From Bemisia tabaci (taxonomy: Eukaryota > Arthropoda > Insecta > Hemiptera > Aleyrodidae), in contig NC_092800.1 in assembly GCF_918797505.1 (NCBI RefSeq), forward strand, positions 36,446,263-36,510,262: a stretch of DNA of 64,000 nucleotides. Direction: 5' to 3'. Below are positions 10,549 to 22,153 of this stretch, one piece after another (the stretch's first letter is position 1; each line of letters starts with the position of its first letter). The notes beneath the pieces are model-generated. The model searched no databases. It had not been told where the DNA came from and was given only the letters and a program-made list of their open reading frames with translations. The position numbers were made by a program, and so were the translations under genes.

Positions 10549-12914
10549 GTCTTGTCAGAGCATAGAATCGTTCATAATACTTCAGTTCTCGATGAAGGGC
10601 GCTTTTTTGAATCATAAAGGCTAAGAAATGTAACTTACAAAAGGTGTACAAAAGGTACAGCTTTGTACAAAAGGTGTACTGAGCACCGTAGAAAAAGCTG
10701 ACCTTGACATATTGTGCCAAAAAATTCATTTATCCCCGATGGTACGAACATTCCGCATAATATGTTTTGCAAAATTCAGCTCCCGAAAAAAAATACCAAT
10801 CTGAGGTTTTTTCCAGTTAGTACTAACAGAAAAATGCCTCTATCGTTGGAATGCATACTCATGAGTATTGTAATTATAAGTGCCGAGTGCTTCTCTTTTG
10901 GAAAAATTGAGATTTTTGGACTGTTTCCTTTTTTAAAAAATGTATCTTCGGTTCTAGGGTTTTTTTTAACCTTCTTTAAAGTGAACTTTTAACTCTTTAT
11001 TAGACGCTACACTTGAGTTCAGAGTTCCTTAGAGCCAAGTGTTCCCATAAAAGTTTCCATTCCGTTACTCATTTCTCGAAATGTTATGACTAACATTTTA
11101 CTCCTGCATCCATGATGGAGACTGCTGATCACCCTCAAATTCTAGCGAAACTAGATAGTTTTAAATAAAACTATTCTAAAAGGATGAGGCAATTCCAATA
11201 TTTTATGCTCTCTGGTCATTTGAGCATCTGAATTTCCCTGTGAACCTTCATGAGATGGCTCGTTTATGAGTGACCTTGAGGTCCTTGAGACTATATTCGA
11301 ACCTTTCATCAGCTCGACCAGCTCACCACCACATTTCATCACTCCACTGACGTAAGAGCGTACCTTAAGTTCCACGCGAGTCTCGGAAAACGTGAAGTTA
11401 TTTGGGCAACAGGTACCACGAAGAAATTGAGATACGCTCTTAGTTCAAAAGAACGACGATTTTGCCGGATATTCTGGAGCGTGTATAAGTATATTCGGGT
11501 CAGCTTAAGTCTTTTAATACGGCTTGATTTAGATTGGTCTAGATTAAGTCTTTTCATTGGCCGAATCGCCCAACCGCCTCATTAGTTCGGAAAATGTAGA
11601 GTAGATTAAAATTGAAAATTATTTTTTATGTTAGTTGCAAGCTTCACACCAAGTCGCTTAAAGACCAGGGTTTTAGAAGACCAACCCTACACGTGAAGAC
11701 CTTTAGGGATTAAGCTCCACTTAATCTGTAAACATTTTGTAAAATCTGAGAGAAGAAAGGAATTGCGCCTTTACGGAAACGATCACTAATGTGCCTCAGT
11801 TACGTTAATAATTTGCGAGGCGCGCTGAGTGCAATTGCGTTGAAGTGACACAAAGTTGAAAGGGCGTGAATGGATGGTCTATAATTTATTAGGTAAGTGC
11901 CGTAACGTAACACAAAGCGCCGCTCAATGCGACAAAACCTTGGCCTATGGGAAACCGACTAAGGCAGGTCTCTTGCTTCCTGTGGACGCTTACAAATAGA
12001 GAATGGGAAATTTGCGAGAACATTTTTTGTTGAAGGATCTAAGAGTGCTTAATGAGCTGCGTTCATAGTATTTTTCATTATTTTTTTTTTTCGATTTGAG
12101 AAATTGTATAAAATTACATCTTAGAGTGAGAAAATCTGCCGCTTTGTGACGTCTTCAGGCGGTGTACCCTATTCCAACACATGTATTCTAGCAGATTAGG
12201 TAATTAGATCATATCTCCTCTCACACAATTTCAGACATCTACAAATTCTCCATTCAACGATGTTTTGATTGATTTAAGGGAAATCAGCTATCTGAATTTC
12301 AAGTTGCCTAATTTTCTCTCAGCTTTCATTTTTTTTTTTAAACAGAGAACTAATCTTCTTAACGCCGCTAAACTCTCTTTGACTTTACTATAGATTGTGA
12401 GGAATATACTCAACATTTTTCTTCAGGTCTCAGCGTTGCTTACTTTTTCTGCTTAAAAAATAAAAACACGAGAGTTAGACATCGCCTGATGTAGTTGGGC
12501 TGATTTCCGTTAAATCGGTCAATTCTAAAAACCACACATTGCATCATTTCCGTCGCAACCATGGCTCTTTGGATCATTTCTCAAGTACACGCTTGTCCCT
12601 CTGGGTTGCAAAAATTCATTGCGAACCCTCTTTGCGGCGATTTCCACCACTCTTGTGAGTTGTGACCCTTATTCAATCCTCCCACCCCCTCCTCTCCTGC
12701 GTTTCATTGTCCCGTGGGAACCCCCTCCAACCACCCTCCACTATCCAACTCATTCACAACCCGCACGCAGTGATGCCGTGCTAAATGCACTTTTCCGTAA
12801 ACTCGTTCACCGGGACAACGTCCGAGATTCCGACCACCACCACCACCCCTCCACCGAGGCGACACGGTAGCGCTAAAATTCAGACTGGACAAAAGATGGC
12901 AGAACTTTTTTGTT
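10549..12914. other. No gene seen; weak fold-back at 11340-11450
   Basis: Long stretch without a supportable exon. At about 11348-11365 GACGTAAGAGCGTACC faces GAGATACGCTCTTAG at about 11430-11445; similar arms occur at 33.6-33.7 kb. Proline- or histidine-rich frames around 12619-12955 are compositional. Nothing else recognised. Confidence 0.45.
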
Positions 12915-13778
12915 CTATTTTGGGCGCTTCTGGGTACCAGATGCGCCCTTTCCAACCGTTCGACTCCCCCGATGTAACATGTACTATACTACATGCCCTT
13001 TTGCCTTATGGGTAATGACGCCATTCTGGTACACCCGGGAAAATTTGATTTTTTTCTGCATCTGGTATTCGTAAAAGTTTTCGTGAAATGTTTTGCTTTT
13101 AAGCATAACAATCTCGCACGGACGTATTACCTGGTTAAAGTATTTTAGGGCTTCCTTATACTTTAAATACTTATATCCGAGGCAGTACTTTCAGATCGAT
13201 TTGAAAATATTACGAACAGTCACGTGATCTCTTCATTTTAGTGACGTATTACTGTGCTACTTTGTGATTGGTTCATTTTCTTGGCGCAGCATCGACACGT
13301 CAGCTGTTTTTGGCATTGAGCGGAAGGTTTAAGGTTATGTCATGGACCAAGAGAATGAATAAGGACCCCAGCCAGCGCCGATGTCACCGCCGGCGGCCGG
13401 TCCCTCTCTTCCCCGCGACCCGCGCTTCCCCTCGCCACTGCTGAACTCCTCTTCACGCGGCCCCGCTCCTCCGTCGCGACGCCGCTGTCCGCTAGATCGC
13501 GTTGACGCACCAGCTTTAGAGGTTCCGCCGCTCTTTCCCGTCGTCTGATTTACAGTGCGTCCTTTATGTTTCCTTTCACTACCTAATTTAATTCATGACA
13601 AAGTGCCTGTGGAAAGTTTCAGGTCTTTGCGGTCGATCTGAAGTTTTGAAGGGTTTTGCGGATAAAGAATTCCACTTTAAATGCCATCTTCGTCAGTCTT
13701 CGGGTACATAAGTTGGTAGAAAATATGCTTTGTCAAAGAAGCGCCCTCCAACGCTTGGGCGTTGGAACTGCTTGTTTC
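12915..13778. repeat. Dispersed repeat, inverted partner at 36598-37530
   Basis: About 0.86 kb of near-continuous homology in opposite orientation, from TTTTGGGCGCTTCTGGGTAC to a hairpin-bearing end near 13750-13778 (CCAACGCTTGGGCGTTGG, then AACTGCTTGTTT). The GC-rich centre (13370-13550) contrasts with AT-rich flanks. The conserved ends and terminal hairpin suggest a mobile element rather than a simple chromosomal duplication. No reading frame shared by both copies is convincing. Confidence 0.85.
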
Positions 13779-14437
13779 TTCTTTAAGTTCCATGGGAAGA
13801 AACAACGGCGAATTTGCACAAAAAATGTTTATCACTTCATCTGAGAGGGTTTAAAGAGGTGACTTCGCAATAATTTTTATAATTATGTTTTATGATCTGA
13901 GAATTGCTATGTAAATAGATTTAGAAATGAAATGATGCACCGCCAAGTGACGTCATCTGGCGAAATTTCCCATTTGGACGCGTGTATTTTAGCAGATTCG
14001 GATATTTTTGTCATACTTACTTAACAATTGTTTAATTTATATACAGTTAGAATATAAAAAGCATTAGGAAAAATACGGGCGTTCTGATTTTTACTAAAAT
14101 TTAGACATACTTTTTGCGTTTCATGAGAATTCAAAGAAAACTGAAGGGAAAGTCTGATGATTCATCAGGGAATTTTTATATGGAAATCGGGAATATATCA
14201 GGGAATGAAAAAAAAAATAATAATTTTACACACCGTGGCAATACTGCTTTATTAGATGCGTAAAGTTATTTATATTTTATACAGTTTTTAGATTAACTTT
14301 CGCTACCTGGTGAACTATAAATAACCGACTAATAATTTGATATTTTACAGAAAATGGCCTCATTTTATTTATAGGTATTTACACTGTACACCAGGAAGGG
14401 GGAAAAATATTTTATTGTTCAAACTGCTACGTTCAAC
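13779..14437. other. AT-rich, no gene seen
   Basis: No exon-like frame and no repeat recognised. Confidence 0.5.
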
Positions 14438-14692
14438 GTGCTGAGTAAAAACGCCGTAAGAGAATTCGAATGCTGCCCAAATTTTCTATCAGAACATATT
14501 TATTTCTAAAGGAAGTAAAAAAAAATATTCTTCCTCGAAATTTTAAGACTTTTCGGGTCGAATTTTGAACGAAATCCTCCAAAAAATCTGAAGAGAGATA
14601 TACATAATCTTTTTCGAAAATTCGTGATTTGCCCAAGGAAACCGGCAACGCCTAAAACCCCATACGTCATTTTCCCTTGGTACGGCAAGACA
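14438..14692. mobile_element. MITE-C decayed copy
   Basis: The left GTGCTGAGTAAAAACGCCGT and right CCCTTGGTACGGCAAG match the MITE-C ends with several changes. Interior words such as CGAAATTTTAAGACTTTTCGG match other copies. Confidence 0.7.
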
Positions 14693-15180
14693 GCTGGGGA
14701 GATCGCGACAAAAGTTTCAAAATCCGCAATCAATCCCAGAAAATGGCAGCCCCGCACCCAAGTGGTGCTTCTTTTGATGGCGCGGTGTTGTCGGGTAGTA
14801 TCATGTTATTCTTACTCGCATTGCACGATAAACGCATTTTATCGGGAGATTCGGGAACAGAGCGAACTATCCGCCGTTTCAATAGTTGTCACCGCGAGCT
14901 CGATGAAAAATGAGTAGTTTGTTTTTCTGACCTACAAATGTAAATGAAACTAGCGCGCCGTGTTGCAGCTCCACGGTGCATTCTTGGAATTTTTAAACAC
15001 GGTCTGAATAATGGAGAAAAGTCGTTTTGACCTGAGGTCTGGCAACGCTGCTATTGTGAGTGTGTGGTTCCGCATTGGTGGCCAGGGTGCGCGCCCCGTT
15101 TCACACCGCATAATACGATAATGACCGCATTACGGGCGCTTTACAGGGTTGACAGATTTTTCGAAACTCAGGTACGTGTA
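14693..15180. other. No gene seen
   Basis: Short overlapping open frames on the plus strand (14624-14917) begin within the MITE-C end and have no domain. Confidence 0.4.
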
Positions 15181-15434
15181 TACTGCGTGCTAAGGAAAAA
15201 CGCCGTATGAGCCTTCAGGCGTTGCCGAATTTCCCTTGACAAATCACTAATTTTCAGGAAACTTTTTGAATATTTGTCTACCGATTTCTCAGATAATTTT
15301 TTTTTGTATTTGATCTAAAGTGTCTGAAAATTTCAAGGAAAAATATTAATAATTTTCCTCAAAAATGAACATTTTATCGAAGGAAATTTGTCAACTCTCG
15401 AATGTTCATACGGCGTTCTTCCTTAGCACGGCAG
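15181..15434. mobile_element. MITE-C copy
   Basis: Ends TACTGCGTGCTAAGGAAAAA and CTTCCTTAGCACGGCAG. Both arms contain ACGCCGTATGA and CAACTCTCGAATG-type words. Only 75 bp separates it from the next copy. Confidence 0.88.
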
Positions 15435-15509
15435 TATATATGAAGCATAAGTTGAGGATCAATAGGGCACGAGGGCACTTTTCTATGAAACTAGGATTTG
15501 AGCACCAAT

Positions 15510-15764
15510 ACTGCCGTGCTGAGGAAAAACGCCGTATGAACATTCGAGAGTTGCCAAATTTCTTTTGATAGAATGTTTATTTTTGAAGGAAATTATGAAT
15601 ATTCTTCCTTGAAATTTTCAAAAACTTTAGATCAAATTACAAACAAAATTATCTGAGAAATTGGCAGAAAAGCATTTAAAAATTTTCCTGAAAATTAGTG
15701 AATTTCCATAGGTAATTCGGCACCGCCTGAAGGGACATCCGACGTTTCCCTTAGCACGGCAGAA
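15510..15764. mobile_element. MITE-C copy with AAT target duplication
   Basis: Ends ACTGCCGTGCTGAGG and CCCTTAGCACGGCAG. AAT lies immediately outside both ends (15507-15509 and 15765-15767), the same 3-bp flank seen around two other copies. Confidence 0.88.
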
Positions 15765-15810
15765 TTGATGGTGTTTTTTAGGCCGCATCAACGGGAATAA
15801 CATTCTAACT

Positions 15811-15992
15811 TACTTTGGAAAGAAAGTCGCTTGGATCCGAGTCTAGACTCTTAAAAATATTGAGCCGAGCCTTTTGATTTAGGCGGATTTTCTTTTATTT
15901 CAAGCAAAAGTCCAATTGAATCAAGAGTATTTTTTCTTGTCAATTTTTTTGAGAGTCTGGACTCTAGATCCAATGTGTTTTTTTTTCCAGTG
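15811..15992. mobile_element. MITE-A copy, left arm decayed, abutting repeat F
   Basis: The right arm and the CCAGTG end at 15992 are intact. The left arm survives as TTGGATCCGAGTCTAGACTC. The junction with the following repeat F (CCAGTGCCCCTTAAAAAT) is the same as the junction at 31.53 kb in opposite orientation. Confidence 0.85.
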
Positions 15993-16270
15993 CCCCTTAA
16001 AAATTAATTTAAATGAGAAAAATCCATGCGGAGTGTGCAAAAATTTAAAAATCATAAGTTGAAAAACGTTGACTCCGCGAGTTCAAATATTAGAGCCGAA
16101 CACAGAGCGGAGAGGCTTGCTGCCAGCGCGACGCGCGCACTGGCGCCTACAAACCTAACTGGGATACTTCACGCATTGCGCAATGCGTGAGGTATCTCAG
16201 TTAGGTTTGTAGGCGCCAGTGCGCGTGTCACGCTGGTCGTCCTCGCCCATCGCAATTTTGTGTGGCTCAG
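15993..16270 (+). repeat. Repeat F copy 1
   Basis: From CCCCTTAAAAATTAATTT through GTGTGCAAAAATTTAAAAAT, GTTGAAAAACGTTGAC and ACACAGAGCGGAGAGGC to the core palindrome and CGCTGGTCGTCCTCGCCCA. Other copies are at 21622-22242 (+), 31214-31526 (-), 49561-49925 (-), and a broken one flanks the large transposon at 42.88 and 48.54 kb. Confidence 0.88.
16123..16236. repeat. 114-bp near-perfect palindrome, core of repeat F
   Basis: Centred between 16179 and 16180 on ATTGC/GCAAT. The arms read CACTGGCGCCTACAAACCTA then ACTGGGATACTTCACGC, mirrored on the right with very few mismatches and no spacer. It could extrude as a cruciform or give a long hairpin transcript. The same palindrome recurs at 21.8, 31.3, 40.1 and 49.7 kb and, split by an insertion, at 53.4/55.1 kb. 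Confidence 0.95.
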
Positions 16271-16972
16271 TTTCGTTATTTTGGAGTTTATTTTTTGCGG
16301 TCTTAGTCCAATTTAAGTTATTTACCTTGAGAGTATTCAATGGATGGAATTTACGCCTTCTTGGACTTACGTCTCAACCCGTGGACGGTCGCAAGAGGCC
16401 CTCTGGGACTTATGGTTTCGGCGATTAAGACTTGTAGCTTCACATGCTCTCAAAGCAACAAGCCGTATAGAAAACCAACCGCCAACTCGCCGGTGGAAAT
16501 TATCCCGTTTTCGGTGCCAGACCTAGACAGGTCAGTGCGACAGGACTTTCTATAAAATCGTATCCACTTCGCATTTCCATCCGAGTTTCGTGGTTGTCAC
16601 TCAAAGAAGTGAGATGGTCGAAATCGAGAGTCGCCGTTGGATTTTAATCAAGCGCAGATCTTGCGGGTCGCCCGTCGACGAAGCGGCTCATTCAAATTTC
16701 AGTCGCACACGGCGAGTCGCAAGCCCCCGCTTTTTCCTTGAAAGGCCCCGGCCCCCTCGAAGGCCGCGCTTTAATGAAATTATGTTGTCGACGGTCTGAG
16801 AAAAATCAGCGTGCATAAGTTAAACCCGGATCGGAGTAGTATAAAGAACCAAAGAAGCATAGGCGGACCCGGGGGAAGGGGGGATGTAATCCCCCCCCCC
16901 CCCGTTCGCCCGAAAGAAAGGAAGGAACGTAGGAAAGAAAGAGGAAATATGCTTACATTTGGTAATTATTCA
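16271..16972. other. No gene seen; C-run near 16890
   Basis: Three overlapping short plus-strand frames at 16219-16555 start inside repeat F and have no domain. A run of about 14 C lies at 16889-16904. Confidence 0.45.
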
Positions 16973-17203
16973 CACTGGAAAAAAAAACACATTGGATCTA
17001 GAGTCCAGACTCTTGAAAACACAGACAAGAAAAATGACTCTTGATTCAATCAGAATTAAGCTTAAATCAAAAGGAAATCCGCTCAAATTAAGAGGCTTGG
17101 CTCTTGATTTAAGCTTAAAATCTGCTTGAATCAACAGTACCTTTTCTTGCGGATGTTTTTAAGAGTCTGGACTCTAGATCCAATGTGTTTTTTTTTTCCA
17201 CTG
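16973..17203. mobile_element. MITE-A copy
   Basis: Both arms intact: CACTGG at 16973 and TTCCACTG at 17203 (one base changed from CCAGTG). Internal words match other copies. Confidence 0.9.
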
Positions 17204-17721
17204 CCCGATGAAATTGACTCAAACTGCATATTAGATGCTTCAAAAAGTCAAAAATTCAGAAATTTTCTAGGGGAGGCTCCCGGACCCACCTCCCCCCTGT
17301 TCGAGGTGTCTGGATCCGTTTACGCAAAGAACATGAATAATTCATACATTAATTATTTTGAAGGGGGGACCACCCCCCCTTTAAAAAACTTGACGCAAAT
17401 ACTGTAACTAAAAATATGGTAGCATAAAGTTGGATCCACTTTATCCTGAGAGGAAATCATAGGCTGAAATGAAGCGCCTAGGATCAAAACCTGCAATCTT
17501 CATTGCGCTGCTAAATATTTAGCAATCGTTTTAATATTTCGTATAAGGAACGGGTGAGTTTCTATTTGGGCACTTTCACAATGATTTTCTACATGTAAGC
17601 CAAAAATGTATGACTGTATTTTACACACGAAGTCTTATTGATTACTCCTTTTCGAAAATTAAGATATCTGCCAAATTTTGACACTATTGACACAATTTGA
17701 CTCTAATGGACTCACAATAAC
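17204..17721. other. No gene seen
   Basis: AT-rich, with G- and C-runs at 17265-17295 and 17360-17380. Confidence 0.5.
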
Positions 17722-17980
17722 TGGATTGCATTTTGCAAAAAGGAACCAAGAGCATTGCGATGTTGCGAAGATTGTGCAACTTCATACATTGCAATTTAAC
17801 TATTAAATCCTTAAAAAATGTGAAATTTACATGGTAATTTTTGTTCTATAATTTACAATTTTTAGCAAGTAAAGTAGAAACTGTTACTGGATGGTCAGGT
17901 TTTTCTTCCAAGATAAAAGAAGCTGCACAATCTTGGCAACATTGCAATGCTCCTGGTTCGTTTTTGCAAAATGCCATCCA
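17722..17980. mobile_element. E2 element copy 1
   Basis: 259-bp fold-back from TGGATTGCATTTTGCAAAAA to TTTTTGCAAAATGCCATCCA. Subterminal AGGAACCA is mirrored by TGGTTCG, and the arms contain GTGCAACTTC and GCTGCACAATCTTGGCAAC. Copies at 28299-28556, 59941-60199 and 60448-60703; diverged relatives at 30.6-31.1 and 34.2-35.0 kb. Confidence 0.9.
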
Positions 17981-18825
17981 ACTCTAAAGCACTTAATTTG
18001 CCCCTGAATTTGAGTCTTATTTCACTCACTCCACGAGTTAATTCACTCAACTATCCTTCAAAATGCAGGACAAAATATTAATATTATCATCAACAGTGAA
18101 CGTTACTAGGCAAAACTTCTTTAGTAGACTTATACTCTCTTCGGTAACAAAGCAGATTCAGCCCTGAAAGCTCCACGGATGGCCTCAAACTGTGTGAACC
18201 AATCAGAGAGCGGCACTTTCAAGGCAACCCTCCTCCTATACATGTACGGGCAGATTCTAATTCATGAGAAAACTTTAACGAAGACGCCCGACTCGACAGT
18301 CGAGCCCGGTGTGACGAGCGTTTGAATATTAACAACGCCCGCGCAATTTTCCGACGAAAAAAACCGCGGCGGTCGGAATATTAATCCCGACATCCAGCGT
18401 GCATCGACGTCGGTTGTTGATTTATATGCTGTCGGTGTTGGGTGCGCCGATCGCGGCGGAGCACCGCGTAGCCTCGTTTATTAGACCCCGGGCCCCGCCG
18501 ACAACAAATAACCACTAACTGTCGAATTTGCCTGGGAATAAGTGCCTTCGGTTTGATTTAGGGCGCTTTTACTGCCGCTCAAAGGAAGCACCCCGGACGG
18601 GAGGGGGAGAGGGGGGGTTCCGTCTTTCAGGGAGAAAAAAAGGATGAGGGGGGGGGCGGCTGAAAGGAAAAACTGAAAGGTGACCTTGAGCTAGTTCCGC
18701 GGAAGTGAAGTGAGACGTAAACGCATCGACTTGACCTCTTCGCGAGTGGATGCGTCTCGAGTGAAAGGAGAGCTGTCTCTTGTGTGAATTCTGTGTCTAA
18801 TTTTATGAGATATCGTCGCTCTTCT
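17981..18825. other. No gene seen
   Basis: Contains G-rich purine tracts at 18600-18660. Frames here are low complexity. Confidence 0.45.
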
Positions 18826-19023
18826 GCAGGCTGATTATTTACTTCCCTCATCTATTGACCTTGATGGATGCGGGCTGCGGATCTATGAGACAGAGATCCC
18901 GAGCGATTCAGAACTAATTTCAATAGATCCAGCTATAGATCCACTGATAGATGCGGATCCCCCGGCCCTAAGGCAGTAGATGCGGTGACATCTATTAAAA
19001 CTGTGCTTCTGATTGGCCGACTG

Positions 19024-19110
19024 GTACTGCCGCGGCGGGATTCGAACCCACCATCGCTCGGATTGGTAGCCACTGAATATCGACGCCGCTATCCACTGCG
19101 CCACGGTAGC
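19024..19110 (-). other. tRNA-like sequence, probably a SINE head or tRNA pseudogene
   Basis: On the minus strand GCTACCG is followed by an A-box-like TGGCGCAGTGGATAGCG. Further on, GTGGG-TTCGAAT-CCCGC forms a perfect T-arm stem with canonical loop and B box. The region between is about 10 nt longer than a class I tRNA and the anticodon stem is poor. The 3' strand pairs with the acceptor only after a 2-nt slip and with a mismatch. A working tRNA is therefore unlikely. Confidence 0.6.
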
Positions 19111-19273
19111 TGATAAGACGGAGTTGAGTAAAACCAGTAAAACACGATAAATGATCTATTTGGAGGTTAGGTTTCCTACGCGCTTCTTCTCCTTCACTCG
19201 GTGAATCAAGGTGTCTGATTGGTCAGAACGATTATTTTCATTTCAGAGCAATCGTTCAACACTGTATTCCAAT

Positions 19274-19652
19274 TGGACGTAGTTCTACCAAACAGACCTA
19301 TGTGGAAGTGAGAAATATGGGGTGTGCTCGTTAGTCTCTGGCCGTAAGAGTGAATGAGAATAATAAAGCGCCAGTGACGTCAGCGGCAATGATGACGCCC
19401 GCGAGCGAGGGGAGATGGTCGTCGGGGCGCTTTAACTCATGAGCCCTGTCCACAACGCTCTCTTACCATGCCCGCGGCTCATGAGTTCCGCACTCAGCTG
19501 CACATAGGTCTGTTTGATAGAATGCAATATCCCGCTTTTCCAATTCTTCAAAAGGAACCACGCCCACTTTTACATTGCTTCTTATGCAGATTTCTAGAGC
19601 ACACCCCACATTTCTCATCGCCACATAGGTCTGTTTGGTAGAAATACGTCCA
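19274..19652. mobile_element. E4 element, 379 bp
   Basis: From TGGACGTAGTTCTACCAAAC to TTTGGTAGAAATACGTCCA. Interior words GTAAGAGTGAATGAGAA, AAAGCGCCAGTGACG and CTCATGAGCCCTGTCCACAA are shared with 59130-59583. Confidence 0.85.
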
Positions 19653-20031
19653 ATTCTGCTGATCTATCGCTCATCCATCGGATAGAATCACAGTGTAGAA
19701 TCACAAATAGTTTGATCATAGATGCGCGATAGATGAGATTTGCAGATCTATAGCCGAGATCTATGAAAGTAAACAATCAGCCTGCTGGTGTGAATGGCGT
19801 AACCGAATTTCGCATGACCCCTAGAAAGCATTGATTTAATTGTAAAACAGGGTTCACGTGGAAATTGAGAAACGTGGGTCCGGCTGGTTCCAAATTTCCG
19901 GAGGCGGGTTCCTCCTGATAAGGCATATCCTCTAAGGGTTCCTCTAAATAGGTCCTGAGGGGCTCTGAAAGATTTCTTCAAAATTGCACGACGAGGCACC
20001 GATTTTGGCAAAGGGGAACACCTACGTTCAT

Positions 20032-20279
20032 GTGCTAAGGGAAAACGCCGTAAGAACCATCAGACGTTACCAAATTTCCTTTGATAAAATACGAATTTTG
20101 AGGAAAATCTGTGAATAGTTTTCCTCCGATTTTTCAGAGACTTTTACACGCAATCAGATCTAAATTTTCTTACAATTTCAAGAGAAAATCTTCATAATTT
20201 TCATGGGAAATGAAAAGTTTATCCGGGGATTTTTGACAACTCTCAAATGTTCATACGGCGTTTTTCCTTCGCGCGGCAG
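20032..20279. mobile_element. MITE-C copy
   Basis: Left GTGCTAAGGGAAAACGCCGT and right ACGGCGTTTTTCCTTCGCGC then GGCAG. Interior matches the family. Confidence 0.85.
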
Positions 20280-21046
20280 GACGTCCGACGTGACTCCAAA
20301 GTTTGGGGACGATCGTCCCCAAGCTTCCTAGTAAGTTTGTATATCCCTGTATATCGAATTAAGCTCTCCGAAAAGTTTTAAAAACAAGTTCTTTTTAGAA
20401 ATTAAAACGTATTTAAAGGTACATGAAATTAAAGACACTTTTTGCACGAATTAATCAAATTTGGTTTCTGCCAGGTAATCTCTATCTCTCCTCAGAAAAT
20501 TTTCTAGTATATACATTCTTTTACTTCTCAGTGATTAAAATTCCTCTCAGCCGCTTTGAAAAATACTTGTTTCCCTGCGTAAGCGCTTCAAGTAGTTTTT
20601 CATTGTATAATTCTAATTTAATCCGTCGTTCCTAACCTCCTTTACTGAAGGGCCGCGGTTTTGCAGTTAGTCGCATACTTTACCTATCTTAACTGCCTCT
20701 TGAGTAGGAAAGGGGAAAAGGGGATACACTGGTTATTGAGATGAAACTTGAAAATACAGACCGTTGCAGAAACCGGAGGCAGGGGGTCACAGGTGGTTAC
20801 TAAGGGAGCAGGGAAATAAATTGTCAATCTAATTGGTACCCTTACATTATAACTTTGAAAACTAGTTAGTCGGTTGATCTAAATTAATTTGCGGAGTGTT
20901 GAAAAAACGAAAATGGAGACAAACATAATTTTTATGCTGATACTCAGTATGACTAAAAGTGTATTTTCAATCAAGTTATAATATTTTCGGTATGTTGCGG
21001 AGGGTTCCCATATCAAAGTTCATTTGGTGAGTCCGATTTTGGCCTT
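20280..21046. other. No gene seen
   Basis: A 70-codon frame at 20423-20635 (+) is hydrophobic but lacks any recognisable domain or splice context. No repeat recognised. Confidence 0.45.
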
Positions 21047-21602
21047 AAATGGACCACTAGACAAGGTACCAATTTAAGCATTCTGATACATGTTTCTAGA
21101 GCAGAATTTCACGTAAAACACGATTCTTACGTCGAAAATTACTGAAATTATCTCCTAACTAATATATTAACGTTTTAATTTTACATTAGTTACGGGAAAT
21201 TTGAATTGCTCGGTCACAATGAAACGCAATACTCTACGTGAGTCAAATCGCACACCACAACGGTTATGGCTAGGCTTCTCAATCAAACATGTTCATTCCC
21301 CATCCTTTATTGTTCAAAATGTAAAAAATTACCTACAGCCGAGCCAGAGCGTCAAAATTCAGATTGCCATATTTTCGTTTAGCAGAGACTGACACGGTTG
21401 CGATTAGTTTGCGATCTGACGTAAGTAGATCATTGTGTTTTCATAAGCAGGAGGTTTGAATTCTCGCGAGAAGAAACATTGAATATCTTAATTAGGAGTT
21501 ATTTCGGTAATTTTCGTTGCTTGAATCGTGTTTAACGTTTAATTTTGGTCAAGAAACATGTATTAGTATGCTTAACTTCGCACTTTGTCTAGTAGTCCAT
21601 TT
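21047..21602. mobile_element. Inverted-repeat element with long arms, about 556 bp
   Basis: AAATGGACCACTAGACAAGG at the left faces CTTTGTCTAGTAGTCCATTT at the right. The imperfect arms extend about 200 bp (ACACGATT, TACTGAAATTA, CTCCTAA and AATATATTAA have mirrored counterparts). A half copy is at 22243-22520, and diverged copies appear near 32.6-33.2 and 50.0-50.2 kb. Confidence 0.78.
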
Positions 21603-21751
21603 CCTTAAATACATTTTTTCCCCCTTTAAATATCAATTTAAATGAGAATAATACACGCAAAGTGTGCAAAAATTTAAAAATCATAAGTTGAAAAACGTTG
21701 ACCCCGAGAGTTCAAATGTTAGAGCCAAACACAGAGCGGAGAGGCGTGCTG

Positions 21752-21872
21752 CCAGCGCAACACGCGCACTGGCGCCTACAAACCTAACTGGGATACTTCA
21801 CGCATTGCGCAATGCGTGAAGTATCGCAGTTAGGTTTGTAGGCGCCAATCGCCAATGTGCGTGTCACGCTGG
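21752..21872. repeat. Repeat F palindrome, second copy
   Basis: Same arms as at 16.1 kb. The right arm has a small internal duplication (GCCAATCGCCAAT), which makes this palindrome slightly asymmetric. Confidence 0.9.
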
Positions 21873-21912
21873 TCGTCCTCGCCCACCACGCTCCAGCGTG
21901 CAACGGCGCTTT

Positions 21913-22153
21913 ACTGCCGTGCTAAGGAAGAACGCCGTATGAAAATTCGAGAGTTGCCAAAATTCCTTCAATACAATGGTTATTTTTGCGGTTGGTAATG
22001 AATATTTTCCTTGAAATTTTCAGGAATTGCGAACAAAATTATCTGAAAAATTAGAGGGAAAACATTCATAGGTTTACCAGGAAATTTGTATTTTATCAAA
22101 GGAAATTTGGCAACGCCTGAAGGTTCATACGGCGTTTTTCCTTAGCACGGCAG
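21913..22153. mobile_element. MITE-C copy with empty-site support for a 3-bp TSD
   Basis: 241 bp from ACTGCCGTGCTAAGG to CCTTAGCACGGCAG, inserted into repeat F. Uninterrupted copies read GGCGCTTCAAGC. Here the left flank reads GGCGCTTT and the right flank TTCAAGC, so the target TTC was duplicated and the left copy mutated to TTT. Confidence 0.9.

Larger units (their letters stand above)
18826..19785. mobile_element. Inverted-repeat element with tRNA-like core and nested E4
   Basis: Ends GCAGGCTGATTATTTACTT at 18826 and AAGTAAACAATCAGCCTGC at 19785 are mirror images. The interior repeats GATCTAT words in both halves. A tRNA-like segment (19024-19110) and a complete E4 element (19274-19652) lie inside. 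No target duplication is obvious. It may be a MITE that captured a tRNA-derived SINE, or a coincidental mirror pair. Confidence 0.6.

Noticed and set aside
13742..13780. Canonical Helitron 3' end
   Set aside because: A hairpin is present, but no CTRR follows it at the expected distance. Only a Helentron-like or other origin is left open.
19024..19110. A functional tRNA gene on the minus strand
   Set aside because: The T arm is perfect, but the acceptor stem needs a 2-nt slip and has a mismatch, the anticodon stem is weak and the middle is about 10 nt too long. Kept as tRNA-like only.
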